Assembly (NCBI RefSeq): GCF_001632845.1
Contig: NZ_CP011994.1
Location: 1,870,001-1,934,000, forward strand
Direction: 5' to 3'
DNA length: 64,000 bases
Source: Ectothiorhodospira sp. BSL-9
GTDB lineage: Bacteria > Pseudomonadota > Gammaproteobacteria > Ectothiorhodospirales > Ectothiorhodospiraceae
Shown: piece after piece, positions 45,624 through 54,548 of the stretch
How positions within the stretch are numbered: the stretch's first letter is position 1
Layout of the letters: every line of letters begins with the position of its first letter
The notes under the pieces: generated by a model
What the model saw: the letters and a program-made list of their open reading frames with translations, nothing else
The model's database searches: none
What the model was told of the DNA's origin: nothing
Made by a program: the position numbers and the translations under genes

Positions 45624-46505
45624 TCAGGCCCTGGCTCGGGGCAGGATGACGGTGAGGATTTCCATGAACTGAGGCGTGATTTCGTCCCAGATGTCATCCG
45701 TGTCCTCTTCGTTCAATTTCAGCGTGGTCCAGATTCCCGGATCCACCAGGCATGCATAGCCACCATATTCACTGAAACTGCCGTGCTCGGTGCGATTGCT
45801 CAGGGCGTCGGCCAGGTGCACCACCGACACCTCCAGACTGGCCTGGTGAGCGGCGCCAGGCCGGTGATGTCGGCCCACCGCCTCCTGCAGGACCGGTGGC
45901 AGGCCCCAGATACGCAGCAGCTCCCCGCCCACGTCTGCGTGATCGAATCCCAGAATCTCCCGCTCCTGCTCCGCCAGCACCTGTTCATTGCCCCGGGAGA
46001 TCATCAGGGCCTCGCGCAACTCCTCGGGATAGCGGCTGTACAGCACCAGGCTGCCCACATCGTGCAGCAGCCCCGCCACGAACAGCCTTTCCGGATGCAG
46101 CACGTGGCAGCGCTGGGCCAGCGAGCGGGCCACCAGGGCCGTGAAGATGCTGTGACGCCAGAACACCGCCACATTGACCAGTTCGCAGGGCAGGCGCGAG
46201 AAGGTGTTCGTGGCGCTCACTGCCAGCGCCAGGTGATACAGGGCTCGTGTGCCGATGATGGAAATGGCCCTGGAGACCGTATCGATCCGGTTGGGCAGGC
46301 CGTACATGGCCGAGTTGGCCAGGTGCAGCACCTGGGCGCTCAGGTTGGGATCCTGTGTCACAATGGCGGCAATGCTGTTGGCCGAAGAGTGGGGCGCCTC
46401 CAGCGCCTGGCGCAGCCGGATGATGATTTCCGGGGGGGATATCAGGTGCGACACGTCCTTCAACAGGTCGCCGAGATCGAACCGCTTGTCTGAAAGGTCA
46501 CCCAT
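45624..46505 (-). CDS. HDOD-domain protein
   Basis: The 293-aa product has a HDOD fold throughout (about 20-225), with H118, H148-D149 (LLHDVGS) and HHRPG late in the domain. HDOD proteins are signalling or regulatory; metal-dependent phosphohydrolase activity is not assured. No receiver or GGDEF domain is attached. Divergent from the DUF1631 gene. Confidence 0.88.
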   Translation of the reverse strand: MGDLSDKRFDLGDLLKDVSHLISPPEIIIRLRQALEAPHSSANSIAAIVTQDPNLSAQVLHLANSAMYGLPNRIDTVSRAISIIGTRALYHLALAVSATNTFSRLPCELVNVAVFWRHSIFTALVARSLAQRCHVLHPERLFVAGLLHDVGSLVLYSRYPEELREALMISRGNEQVLAEQEREILGFDHADVGGELLRIWGLPPVLQEAVGRHHRPGAAHQASLEVSVVHLADALSNRTEHGSFSEYGGYACLVDPGIWTTLKLNEEDTDDIWDEITPQFMEILTVILPRARA

Positions 46506-46625
46506 GCGTTTGATTGGTCTCGAAAAAATTTGAATTTTGTCGCGTTTCCCAAGCCTAACTATGGACTATAAGACACTGAAGTCAACCGCGACGGGAGCGG
46601 TCCCAAGCAACCCCAGGTTATTGCC

Positions 46626-49079
46626 ATGAACGAGAAAGCCGTACACAACGTGGTCGCGTTCAAGGCCCCAGGTCCACACAAGGCGGGGGGCCGCATGCCC
46701 ATTCAGATCCTGGGCCATTGCCGGAACCTGTCTACCCGTCACGTGGAGCCGCTGCTGCGGGAGATGCTGGATAACGCCGACGACGCCCTCTTCAAGCTGG
46801 CGGAGAAGGCCGAGGACAACCGCTCCCAGACGGCCTATTTCGACGCCATGCGGGAGCTGCGCCGGCAGCGCTCCACCATGGAGAGTGAGTACGCCACCCA
46901 GATGGCACGGGTCTTCGATCAGTGCCTGCGCGCCAGGCCCGCGGCGTCGCGGTCTCCCACCGCCGAACCGGATGAACTGAGCCTGGTGGACGATGAGGAA
47001 CTGGAGGAAAACCTGGCCATCGATGGCATGGTGGGCAAGGCACGGCGCCTGAATGAGCATGACCTGCATGCCATCGAGCGGCGTCTGGCTGCGGTGATGG
47101 AGCGATCCCGCTTGAGCGAGGAGGACAACCCGGTGGACCCCGTGGCGTTTTGTCGGGGGTTTCGGGATGCCATGCAGGTGCTGGATGTGGATATCCGCAT
47201 TCGCCTGATCATCTTCAAGCTGTTTGATCAGTTCGTGGTCACCCGCCTGGCCCCGTTGTATCACGAGATCAACCGCTACCTGGTGGAAATGCGCATCCTG
47301 CCGGACCTGCGCCACGAAGGCCGGGAGGGCCGGCCCGTTCCCGAGTCTCGCAGGGATGCTCCGGAGGGCTCCCTGGACGAAGCCGGGATGGATCCGGGTG
47401 CGTACGATGTCGACAGCGAGGATGACGAGGGCGATCTGGTGGCGCTGCTGCGGCACTGGGTGGGTCGTCGGGGCCCACAGGGGTCAGTCCACCAGGGTGG
47501 ACGGTCCGGGGGCATGGGGGCCGGTGTGCCTGGTGGTGGCTCCGGCACGGGCAGCGCCGTTTCGGGGTCGGGCAGAGCGGTCACGGCCGACATGGGCGCG
47601 GTGATCGCCGCCCTGTCCTCGCTGCCCTCCTCGGGTCAGGTGGGCGTCGTGGGAGGTGGGGCCGCCGAACTCAAGGGTGCCGTGGTCGGTGCATTGAACA
47701 CCGGCGGTGATCAGGCCGTTGCCCTCAACGGCATGGATGAGTCGGCTATCGATATCGTCGCCATGCTGTTCGAATTCATCTTTGATGACCCGGCGCTGCC
47801 GGCCCCCATCAAGGAACTCATTGGTCGTTTGCAGATTCCCGTACTCAAGGTGGCCCTGCTGGACAAGGGCTTCTTCAGTCGCAAGCGTCACCCGGCTCGC
47901 CGCCTGCTCACGGAGCTGTCCCGGGTGGGCGTGGGCTGGTCCGAGGCCGCCGACGAGGAGGAGGGTCTGCGGGTCAAGATCGAGTCCCTGGTGGAGCGCC
48001 TGCTGAATGACTTCGAGGATGATGTGGGCATCTTCGATGAGGTTCTCCAGGACCTGCAGGATTTCTGCGCCCAGCAGGCCGAGCGGGCCGCCCAACGGGA
48101 GGAGCAGGCGGCCCTGGCCACCCAGGGGCGCGAGAATCTGCTGCTGGCCAGAGGGGTGGCTGACGAGGCCATTGAACGGGTGATCGACGGGCGTTCCCTG
48201 CCCGAACCCATCGAGCATCTGTTGCGCCACACCTGGAAGGAATTGCTGGTGCTGATCTACCTGAGGAATGGTCAGCACAGTCAGTTGTGGCAGAAGGCCT
48301 TGAACGTGGCCTCACTGCTGGTGTGGAGTCTCATTCCCAAGGGGCGGCAGGATGAACGAGATCAGCTTACGGGTCTGCTGCCCTCATTGCTCAAGGCCCT
48401 TCAGGACGGCATGGCCCGCATGTCGCGGCCACCGGAGGAGCAACAGGAAGTCATGGCCCTGCTGGCCCGTGAACACACGCGCATGGTGAAGACGCCGATG
48501 CCAGCCGGGGATGCCGCCACGGTGGCGCCCGACCTGGAGGATGTGACGGCGACAACCGCCACCCGCAAGCAGGGTGTCGACCCCGCGCCCACTGCCGGGG
48601 AGGCGAAGCCTGCTGCGGATCCCCTTTTTCAGTCACCGGCCCGCGAGACACCGGCGGAGGACGTTGCGGAGGATGTCCACGATGGTCGCTCCTTCATGGC
48701 CCGCAAGGTGGCGGAAATCAACCAGTTGATCTCCGAAGGGCGCTTCAGCGTGCCGGGTCAGAGCACTCCGGAGGCGTGGGAAGGCGAGGCTGCTGGGGAT
48801 GTCCCCGTGGAGGACCTGCATCTGATGACCGCCCGGGAACTGGCCGAGGGCACCTGGCTGGAACTGCTGGACGCGGAGAACCAGCCCGAGCGGATCAAGC
48901 TGTCCTGGAAAAGCCTCATCAGCGGCAAGTACTTCTTCGTCAATCGTCAGGGGCTGAAGGTCCGGGAGATGACCTCCCACGCCCTGGCCGCCGAGTTCCG
49001 GGCCGGCCGGGCGAGGATCATCGAGGATGTACCGGTCTTCGATCGGGCCATCGAGACCCTCATGTCCAGCCTGAAATAG
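46626..49079 (+). CDS. DUF1631 family protein
   Basis: The 817-aa protein resembles the DUF1631 family (unknown function). The N-terminal part (about 20-250) and the middle (about 370-620) are predicted helical and contain the conserved FELIFDD-like and LLWSLIPKG-like blocks. They are separated by a Gly/Ser-rich linker (about 285-325). The C-terminal part (about 730-810) has KLSWKSLISGKYFFVNRQG, which could be a small beta-barrel of PilZ type. No signal peptide. It is divergent from the HDOD gene, a pairing that may reflect shared signalling. Confidence 0.82.
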   Translation: MNEKAVHNVVAFKAPGPHKAGGRMPIQILGHCRNLSTRHVEPLLREMLDNADDALFKLAEKAEDNRSQTAYFDAMRELRRQRSTMESEYATQMARVFDQCLRARPAASRSPTAEPDELSLVDDEELEENLAIDGMVGKARRLNEHDLHAIERRLAAVMERSRLSEEDNPVDPVAFCRGFRDAMQVLDVDIRIRLIIFKLFDQFVVTRLAPLYHEINRYLVEMRILPDLRHEGREGRPVPESRRDAPEGSLDEAGMDPGAYDVDSEDDEGDLVALLRHWVGRRGPQGSVHQGGRSGGMGAGVPGGGSGTGSAVSGSGRAVTADMGAVIAALSSLPSSGQVGVVGGGAAELKGAVVGALNTGGDQAVALNGMDESAIDIVAMLFEFIFDDPALPAPIKELIGRLQIPVLKVALLDKGFFSRKRHPARRLLTELSRVGVGWSEAADEEEGLRVKIESLVERLLNDFEDDVGIFDEVLQDLQDFCAQQAERAAQREEQAALATQGRENLLLARGVADEAIERVIDGRSLPEPIEHLLRHTWKELLVLIYLRNGQHSQLWQKALNVASLLVWSLIPKGRQDERDQLTGLLPSLLKALQDGMARMSRPPEEQQEVMALLAREHTRMVKTPMPAGDAATVAPDLEDVTATTATRKQGVDPAPTAGEAKPAADPLFQSPARETPAEDVAEDVHDGRSFMARKVAEINQLISEGRFSVPGQSTPEAWEGEAAGDVPVEDLHLMTARELAEGTWLELLDAENQPERIKLSWKSLISGKYFFVNRQGLKVREMTSHALAAEFRAGRARIIEDVPVFDRAIETLMSSLK

Positions 49080-49177
49080 GAGGGCGCTGGGGCGGCGCCC
49101 CTAGCCACCTATGACAAATTTGTGGTTTTATTAGCGGGTTTTTCCATCTGGCCACCCCCCACAGACTGGAGTACCCG

Positions 49178-50338
49178 GTGAACAAGAAGAGCTTGCTGCG
49201 CGGCATGGCCGCTGTCACGACCCTCCTTGCCCTGGCTGTTGCCGGGCCCGCTCCGGCCTCTGATGAGCCCATACGCATCGGCGCCTTCGTCTCCGCCACG
49301 GGCCCCGCGTCCTTCCTGGGCGACCCGGAACTCAAGACCCTGGAGATGTATGTGGAGCGCATCAATGAGGCGGGCGGGGTGCTGGGTCGGCCTCTGCGTC
49401 TGATTCATTACGATGATGGGGGCAGTGCCTCCGAGGCCCGCAACTTTGCCAATCGTCTGTTGCGCCGCGATCGGGTGGACGTGCTCATTGGCGGCAGTAC
49501 CACCGGCACCACCATGGCCGCCGTGCCCCTGGCCGAGCGGGCCCGTACACCAATGATCTCCATGGCCGGTGCCCTCACCATCGTCGAACCCGTGCGTCCC
49601 TGGGTATTCAAGACCCCGCAGTCGGATCGCATGGCGGCGGAACGTGTCCTGAGCGACATGCAGGAGCGCGGCATCACGCGCATCGGCCTGATCTCCGGCA
49701 CCGACGGGTTTGGTCGCTCTGGTCGGGAACAGACCCTGGAAGTGGTGGAACAGTTCGGGATCCAGGTGGTGGCGGATCAGACCTACGGCCCCCAGGATAC
49801 GGACATGACCTCACAGCTCACCCGTATCCGCAACACCGAGGGCGTTGAGGCGGTATTCAATTTCGGTTTCGGCCAGGGGCCGGCCATCGTCACCCGCAAC
49901 TATGCCCACCTGGGCATTGATCTGCCCCTGTACCAGTCCCACGGCGTGGCCTCCGATCGCTTCCTGGATCTGGCCGGATCGGCCGCCGAAGGGGTGCGCC
50001 TGCCTGCTTCTGCGCTGCTGGTGCCCGATGCATTGCCGGATGACGACCCGCAGAAGCCGGTGGTGCAGGGTTACAAGGAGGCCTATGAGGCGCGCTGGAA
50101 TACTTCCGTGTCCACCTTTGGCGGTTATGCCTACGATGCCCTGCACCTGGCCATCCACGCCATCGAACAGGCGGGCAGTACCGACCCCGAGGCCATTCGC
50201 GACGCCCTGGAATCGGTTCAGGGTTTCGTCGGGGTGACCGGGGTCTTCAACATGACGCCGGAGGACCACAACGGTCTTGAGCCTGAATCCTTCCGTCTGC
50301 TGGAGGTTCGCGACGGTCGCTGGGCGTTGATCGACTGA
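49178..50338 (+). CDS. livK: Branched-chain-amino-acid-type ABC importer, substrate-binding protein
   Basis: Periplasmic binding protein of 386 aa with a signal peptide (MNKKSLLRG...PAPAS, cleavage about 28) and the LivK/Leu-Ile-Val-binding (Peripla_BP_6) fold: IRIGAFVSATGPASFLG at the start and the DVLIGGSTTGTTMAAVPLAER loop region. The start is GTG at 49178. It is first of a five-gene liv-type cluster. The substrate cannot be read from sequence: amino acids, urea or short amides are possible. Confidence 0.93.
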   Translation: MNKKSLLRGMAAVTTLLALAVAGPAPASDEPIRIGAFVSATGPASFLGDPELKTLEMYVERINEAGGVLGRPLRLIHYDDGGSASEARNFANRLLRRDRVDVLIGGSTTGTTMAAVPLAERARTPMISMAGALTIVEPVRPWVFKTPQSDRMAAERVLSDMQERGITRIGLISGTDGFGRSGREQTLEVVEQFGIQVVADQTYGPQDTDMTSQLTRIRNTEGVEAVFNFGFGQGPAIVTRNYAHLGIDLPLYQSHGVASDRFLDLAGSAAEGVRLPASALLVPDALPDDDPQKPVVQGYKEAYEARWNTSVSTFGGYAYDALHLAIHAIEQAGSTDPEAIRDALESVQGFVGVTGVFNMTPEDHNGLEPESFRLLEVRDGRWALID

Positions 50339-50424
50339 GCCCCGTGTCCGTCAGTGCACGGCGCCCGGGTGACTCCTTGCCCGGGCGTTCCACATGACCC
50401 TTGTTAGCCTGCCTCGAGTCCCGC

Positions 50425-51300
50425 ATGTTTGCCGAGTTCCTACAGTACCTCTTCGCCGGCGTGACCACCGGCGCCATCTATGCCCTGGTGGCCCTGGGGT
50501 TCACCCTGGTGTACAACGCCAGCCACGTGATCAACTTTGCCCAGGGTGAGTTCATCATGATCGGTGGCATGGCCACCCTGGCCTTCATGGTCATGGGGGT
50601 GCCCATGCCTCTGGCCATTGCCATGGCGATCCTCCTGGCGGCGGTGCTGGGCGCGCTCCTGCACCGGCTCGCCATCGCCACGGCCCGGCAGGCGGATGTG
50701 GTCACCCTGATCATCATCACCATTGGCGCCGCTATCTTCCTCAGGGGCATCGCCCAGGTGATCTGGGGCAAGGAGTACCATGCCCTGCCTTCCTTCAGTG
50801 AACGGGCATCCATCGAGGTGATGGGGGCGGTGATGTACACCCAGAGCCTGTGGGTGCTGGGCATTGCCACCGTCCTGGTGCTGGTGCTGGCCCTGTTCTT
50901 CAGGCGCACGCTGCTGGGCAAGGCCATCCTGGCCACCTGCATGAACAAGCAGGCTGCCCGTCTCATGGGGGTGCGCATCCAGTTCGTGGTCATGCTGGCC
51001 TTCACCCTGGCGGCCATTCTCGGCGCCGTGGCCGGTGTGGTGGCCGCGCCCATTACGCTGACCTCCTACGACATCGGCATCATGCTGGGCCTCAAGGGGT
51101 TCGTGGCAGCGGCCATCGGTGGGCTGGGCAGCGGCGTGGGGGCCGTGGTAGGCGGCCTGCTGCTGGGTATCGCCGAGGCCATGACCGCCGGTTACATTTC
51201 CTCCGATTACAAGGACGCGGTGGCCTTTTTGCTTATCCTGGTGATCCTGCTGTTCATGCCTCGGGGGCTGTTCGGTAGTCGCGTGGCGGAGCGGGTCTGA
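50425..51300 (+). CDS. livH: Branched-chain-type ABC importer, permease LivH
   Basis: Inner-membrane permease of 291 aa with about eight helices and the LivH-type motif GAIYALVALGFTLVYNASHVINFAQGE near the N-terminus. I chose the ATG at 50425; a TTG eight codons earlier is in frame. Its TGA shares a base with livM's ATG (TGATG). Confidence 0.93.
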   Translation: MFAEFLQYLFAGVTTGAIYALVALGFTLVYNASHVINFAQGEFIMIGGMATLAFMVMGVPMPLAIAMAILLAAVLGALLHRLAIATARQADVVTLIIITIGAAIFLRGIAQVIWGKEYHALPSFSERASIEVMGAVMYTQSLWVLGIATVLVLVLALFFRRTLLGKAILATCMNKQAARLMGVRIQFVVMLAFTLAAILGAVAGVVAAPITLTSYDIGIMLGLKGFVAAAIGGLGSGVGAVVGGLLLGIAEAMTAGYISSDYKDAVAFLLILVILLFMPRGLFGSRVAERV

Positions 51301-52313
51301 TGCGTTTGCCCATGCCTTCGAAGATGCCGGGTCTGCCGGTGCTGGTGCTCGTGCTGCTGCTGGTGCCCATCGTTCTGAACGACGAGTTTTATCTGGATAT
51401 CGCCACCCAGATGGCCCTGATCGCCGCCACGGTGGTGGGGCTCAACCTGTTGGTGGGCTATGCGGGGCAGGTGAGTCTGGGGCACGCGGCATTCTTTGCC
51501 ATGGGGGCCTACGGCAGTGCCATTCTCACGGGTACCTACGGCTGGACGCCGGTGCCAGCGCTGCTGTGTGCCGCCTTGCTGGTGGCCACCCTGGCCTGGC
51601 TCGTGGGGCGCCCCATCCTGCGTCTGAAGGGGCATTACCTATCCATGGCCACCCTGGGCCTGGGCATCATCATCGCCATTGTCATCAACAACGAGGGCTG
51701 GCTGACCGGAGGGCCCGACGGGATCCCGGTGGAACCCCTGTCGCTGATGGGCTTTGAACTGAGCATCTTCGATGAATACCATCTCTTCGGGCTGGTCATC
51801 TCGGGCACCCATGCCTGGTATGCCCTGGCCGGGGTCCTGCTCGTGCTGGCCGTATGGATCGCCCAGAACCTGATCGACTCCCCCATCGGGCGGGCCCTGC
51901 GCGCGGTGCATGGCTCCGAGGTGGCGGCGCGCACCGTGGGGGTGGACACCAGTCACTACAAGCTGTTGATCTTTGTGATCTCGGCGGTGTATGCCAGCGT
52001 CATGGGGAGTTTCTTCGCCCACTACACCGGGTTCATCACGCCGCAGCTGGCCACCTTCGAACACTCCATCGAGCTGATCACCATGGTGGTGCTGGGGGGC
52101 ATGGGATCCACGTATGGCGTGATCATCGGGGCCGTGCTGCTGCTCTTGCTGCCGCAGTTGCTCACCGATTTTCACGAGTACGAGATGATGATGTTCGGTC
52201 TCATCCTGATGCTCACCATGATCTTCATGCCCAAGGGGTTGCTGCCCACCCTCACGGCCCTGGTGAAACGTCATTGGCCGGGGGGCGCGCGGTCATCGGG
52301 TCCGGGGGGGTGA
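51300..52313 (+). CDS. livM: Branched-chain-type ABC importer, permease LivM
   Basis: Second permease, 337 aa, about nine helices, with the conserved LNLLVGYAGQVSLGHAAFF segment and the GRALRAVHGSEVAARTVGVD loop that contacts the ATPases. It overlaps livH by one base, and livG follows 4 nt after its stop. Confidence 0.94.
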   Translation: MRLPMPSKMPGLPVLVLVLLLVPIVLNDEFYLDIATQMALIAATVVGLNLLVGYAGQVSLGHAAFFAMGAYGSAILTGTYGWTPVPALLCAALLVATLAWLVGRPILRLKGHYLSMATLGLGIIIAIVINNEGWLTGGPDGIPVEPLSLMGFELSIFDEYHLFGLVISGTHAWYALAGVLLVLAVWIAQNLIDSPIGRALRAVHGSEVAARTVGVDTSHYKLLIFVISAVYASVMGSFFAHYTGFITPQLATFEHSIELITMVVLGGMGSTYGVIIGAVLLLLLPQLLTDFHEYEMMMFGLILMLTMIFMPKGLLPTLTALVKRHWPGGARSSGPGG

Positions 52314-52317
52314 GCGC

Positions 52318-53136
52318 ATGAATGCCCTATTGTCACAAAATGCGTCCGCCGGGCCTGATGCGGAAAACACCAGGCGCAGCGGTGCGGATCTGGCGGTGCT
52401 GTCCCTGAGCAAGGCCTTCGGGGGCGTGCATGCGGTGGAGGATCTGAGCTTCCATATCCGGGCCGGCACCATCCATTCCGTGATCGGTCCCAACGGGGCG
52501 GGCAAGACCACCCTGTTCAATCTGATCACTGGTCTTTACCAGCCGGATCGGGGGGAGGTGCTGCTCAACGGACAACCGGTACAGGGCATGGCTCCTGAGC
52601 GCCTGGCCCGGCTCGGCATGTCCCGCACCTTTCAGAACCTGCAGATCTGCATGAATATGTCGGCGGTGGAAAATGTCATGCTGGGGCGGCACCTTCACCT
52701 CAAGCGCAACTTTCTCGCCGCCTTGCTGCGCTGGCCCTCCCTGCGGCGCAGCGAGCGGGCCTGCCGGGAGCAGGCGCGGGAGTTGCTGCGCTTCGTGGGC
52801 TGTGAGGCTTACCTGGAGGCAGAGGCCTCGGCCATGCCTTATGGTGCCCTCAAGCGCCTGGAGATCGCCCGGGCACTGGCCACGGAGCCGGGCATCCTGT
52901 TGCTGGATGAGCCGGCAGCGGGCCTGAACAGCGCCGAAACCGCCGCTCTGGAGCGCCTGATTCAGCGCGTTGCCGATCAGGGCGTGACCGTGGTGCTGGT
53001 GGAGCATGACATGAAGCTGGTCATGGCCGTCTCCCATCAGGTGCTGGTGCTGGATTACGGGCGCAAGCTCGCAGAGGGTACGCCGCAGGAAGTACGCCAC
53101 AATCCCGATGTCATTGCCGCCTACCTGGGGGGCTGA
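52318..53136 (+). CDS. livG: Branched-chain-type ABC importer, ATP-binding protein LivG
   Basis: ABC ATPase of 272 aa with Walker A GPNGAGKTT (57-65), Walker B ILLLDEPAAGL and switch His in VEHDM. The signature helix reads MPYGALKRLEIA, the PYG-type variant usual in LivG. About 25 residues precede the ABC domain. It runs directly into the livF fusion gene, 5 nt away. Confidence 0.94.
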   Translation: MNALLSQNASAGPDAENTRRSGADLAVLSLSKAFGGVHAVEDLSFHIRAGTIHSVIGPNGAGKTTLFNLITGLYQPDRGEVLLNGQPVQGMAPERLARLGMSRTFQNLQICMNMSAVENVMLGRHLHLKRNFLAALLRWPSLRRSERACREQARELLRFVGCEAYLEAEASAMPYGALKRLEIARALATEPGILLLDEPAAGLNSAETAALERLIQRVADQGVTVVLVEHDMKLVMAVSHQVLVLDYGRKLAEGTPQEVRHNPDVIAAYLGG

Positions 53137-53141
53137 GGGCC

Positions 53142-54491
53142 ATGAACGAACCGCACAAGACCGCCGCCAGTCAGCGAGCCACGGGCACGATCTCCGAGGA
53201 GCACCTGAACCTGTGGCGCATCATCCTGCTGCTGGAACGCCTGCAGCAGGACATGGATCAGCAGGGCACCGAGCCGGACGAGGTGCTGATCAATGCCATC
53301 CTGGATTATTTCGAGCATTACTCGGAGCGGGTGCAGAGCCGTCCTAACGAGATCCTGCTGTTCGAGCGCCTGCGGGCCCGGGCGGGTGGGGGTTTCGAGG
53401 AGCTGGACGAGCTGGAAGCGGACTACCTGACGGCCCACGACGCCCTGCAGCAGCTGCGCGTGCTGCTGCACCGCTGTGTGGCGCACTGGCCCGAGGGGCG
53501 CGATGAGCTGTGTGCGGCCCTGGACCGATTCAGTCATACCCTGCGCCGGCACATCCTGCTGGAAGAACAGATCCTCATTCCCCAGGCCCTGAAGGTCCTG
53601 AATGAGGCGGACTGGACCGCCATTGCCGAGGCCCGGGACCAGTACAACGATCCCCTGTTCGGCGAGCGGGTGCGGGAGGAGTTCCGTGACCTGCGCCACC
53701 GTATCATCAACCTGGCGCCGGAGCACGTGGGGGGGCTGGGGATCAGTCATCCCACCCGCCTGGAGGCTCCACCGGATCGCCATGAGATGCTGGCCATCCA
53801 GGGGCTGGTGTCGTCCTATGGTCGCATCCAGGTGCTGCACGAGGTGGACCTGACCATCCGGCGAGGTGAGATTGTCTCGCTGGTGGGGGCCAATGGCGCC
53901 GGCAAGAGCACCCTGCTGATGACCCTTTCCGGGTTGCAGCCGGTGGACGCCGGACGCATGACCTACGAGGGTGAGGATCTGCGCCGCTGGCCTTCACATC
54001 GTCGCGTGGCGCAGGGCATCGTCCAGGTTCCGGAGGGCCGGCAGGTCTTTCGTGACATGACGGTACACGACAATCTGCTCATGGGGGCCTATACCCGCGG
54101 GCGTGGCAAGGAGGTGGATCAGGATCTGGAGCGGGTGTATGGACGCTTTCCCATCCTGCGCCAGAAGCAGCGTCAACTGGCGGGCATGCTCTCCGGTGGT
54201 CAGCAGCAGATGCTGGTGATCGGTCGCGCCCTCATGGCCCGGCCTCGACTGCTGTTGCTGGATGAACCCAGCATGGGGCTGGCGCCGCTGGTGGTGGAGG
54301 AGATCTTCGATATCATCCGGGAACTCAACCAGGAAGGGATCACCATCTTCCTGGTGGAGCAGAACGCCGCCCAGGCCCTGTCGGTCTCCCATCGGGGCTA
54401 TGTGCTGGAGGCGGGGAAGGTGGTCCTGGAAGGGCGGGGTGAGGAGTTGCTGGAGAACGAGCAGGTGAGGGCGGCCTACCTGGGGATCTAA
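53142..54491 (+). CDS. livF: LivF-type ABC ATPase fused to an N-terminal hemerythrin-like domain
   Basis: The 449-aa protein is about twice normal LivF length (about 235 aa). Residues 215-449 are a complete LivF: Walker A GANGAGKST (249-257), LSGGQ (350-354), Walker B LLLLDEP, switch His replaced by VEQNA as usual in LivF. Residues 15-205 look like an HHE hemerythrin-type helical bundle: EEHLNLWRIILLLERL (19-34), NEILLFERLRAR (69-80), H99, RRHILLEEQILIP (135-147), and the NEADW...NDPLFG tail (154-174). The usual helix-B H-H-P-x-E ligand pattern reads Q65-S-R-P-N-E70, so two His are gone. There is no frameshift or second start. The start is ATG at 53142. Role of the extra domain is unknown; redox, oxygen/NO or metal sensing coupled to import are possibilities. 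Confidence 0.85.
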   Translation: MNEPHKTAASQRATGTISEEHLNLWRIILLLERLQQDMDQQGTEPDEVLINAILDYFEHYSERVQSRPNEILLFERLRARAGGGFEELDELEADYLTAHDALQQLRVLLHRCVAHWPEGRDELCAALDRFSHTLRRHILLEEQILIPQALKVLNEADWTAIAEARDQYNDPLFGERVREEFRDLRHRIINLAPEHVGGLGISHPTRLEAPPDRHEMLAIQGLVSSYGRIQVLHEVDLTIRRGEIVSLVGANGAGKSTLLMTLSGLQPVDAGRMTYEGEDLRRWPSHRRVAQGIVQVPEGRQVFRDMTVHDNLLMGAYTRGRGKEVDQDLERVYGRFPILRQKQRQLAGMLSGGQQQMLVIGRALMARPRLLLLDEPSMGLAPLVVEEIFDIIRELNQEGITIFLVEQNAAQALSVSHRGYVLEAGKVVLEGRGEELLENEQVRAAYLGI

Positions 54492-54493
54492 CC

Positions 54494-54523
54494 CCCCCGG
54501 GCCGTGGTCGGGTGGCCCGGGGG
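54494..54523. terminator. Hairpin between convergent livF and proS
   Basis: CCCCCGGGCC, 10-nt loop, GGCCCGGGGG. A very strong stem without a T run on either side. It is placed to stop both transcripts. Confidence 0.55.
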
Positions 54524-54548
54524 ATGTCCTGTCAGGTGGGCATCGGCC

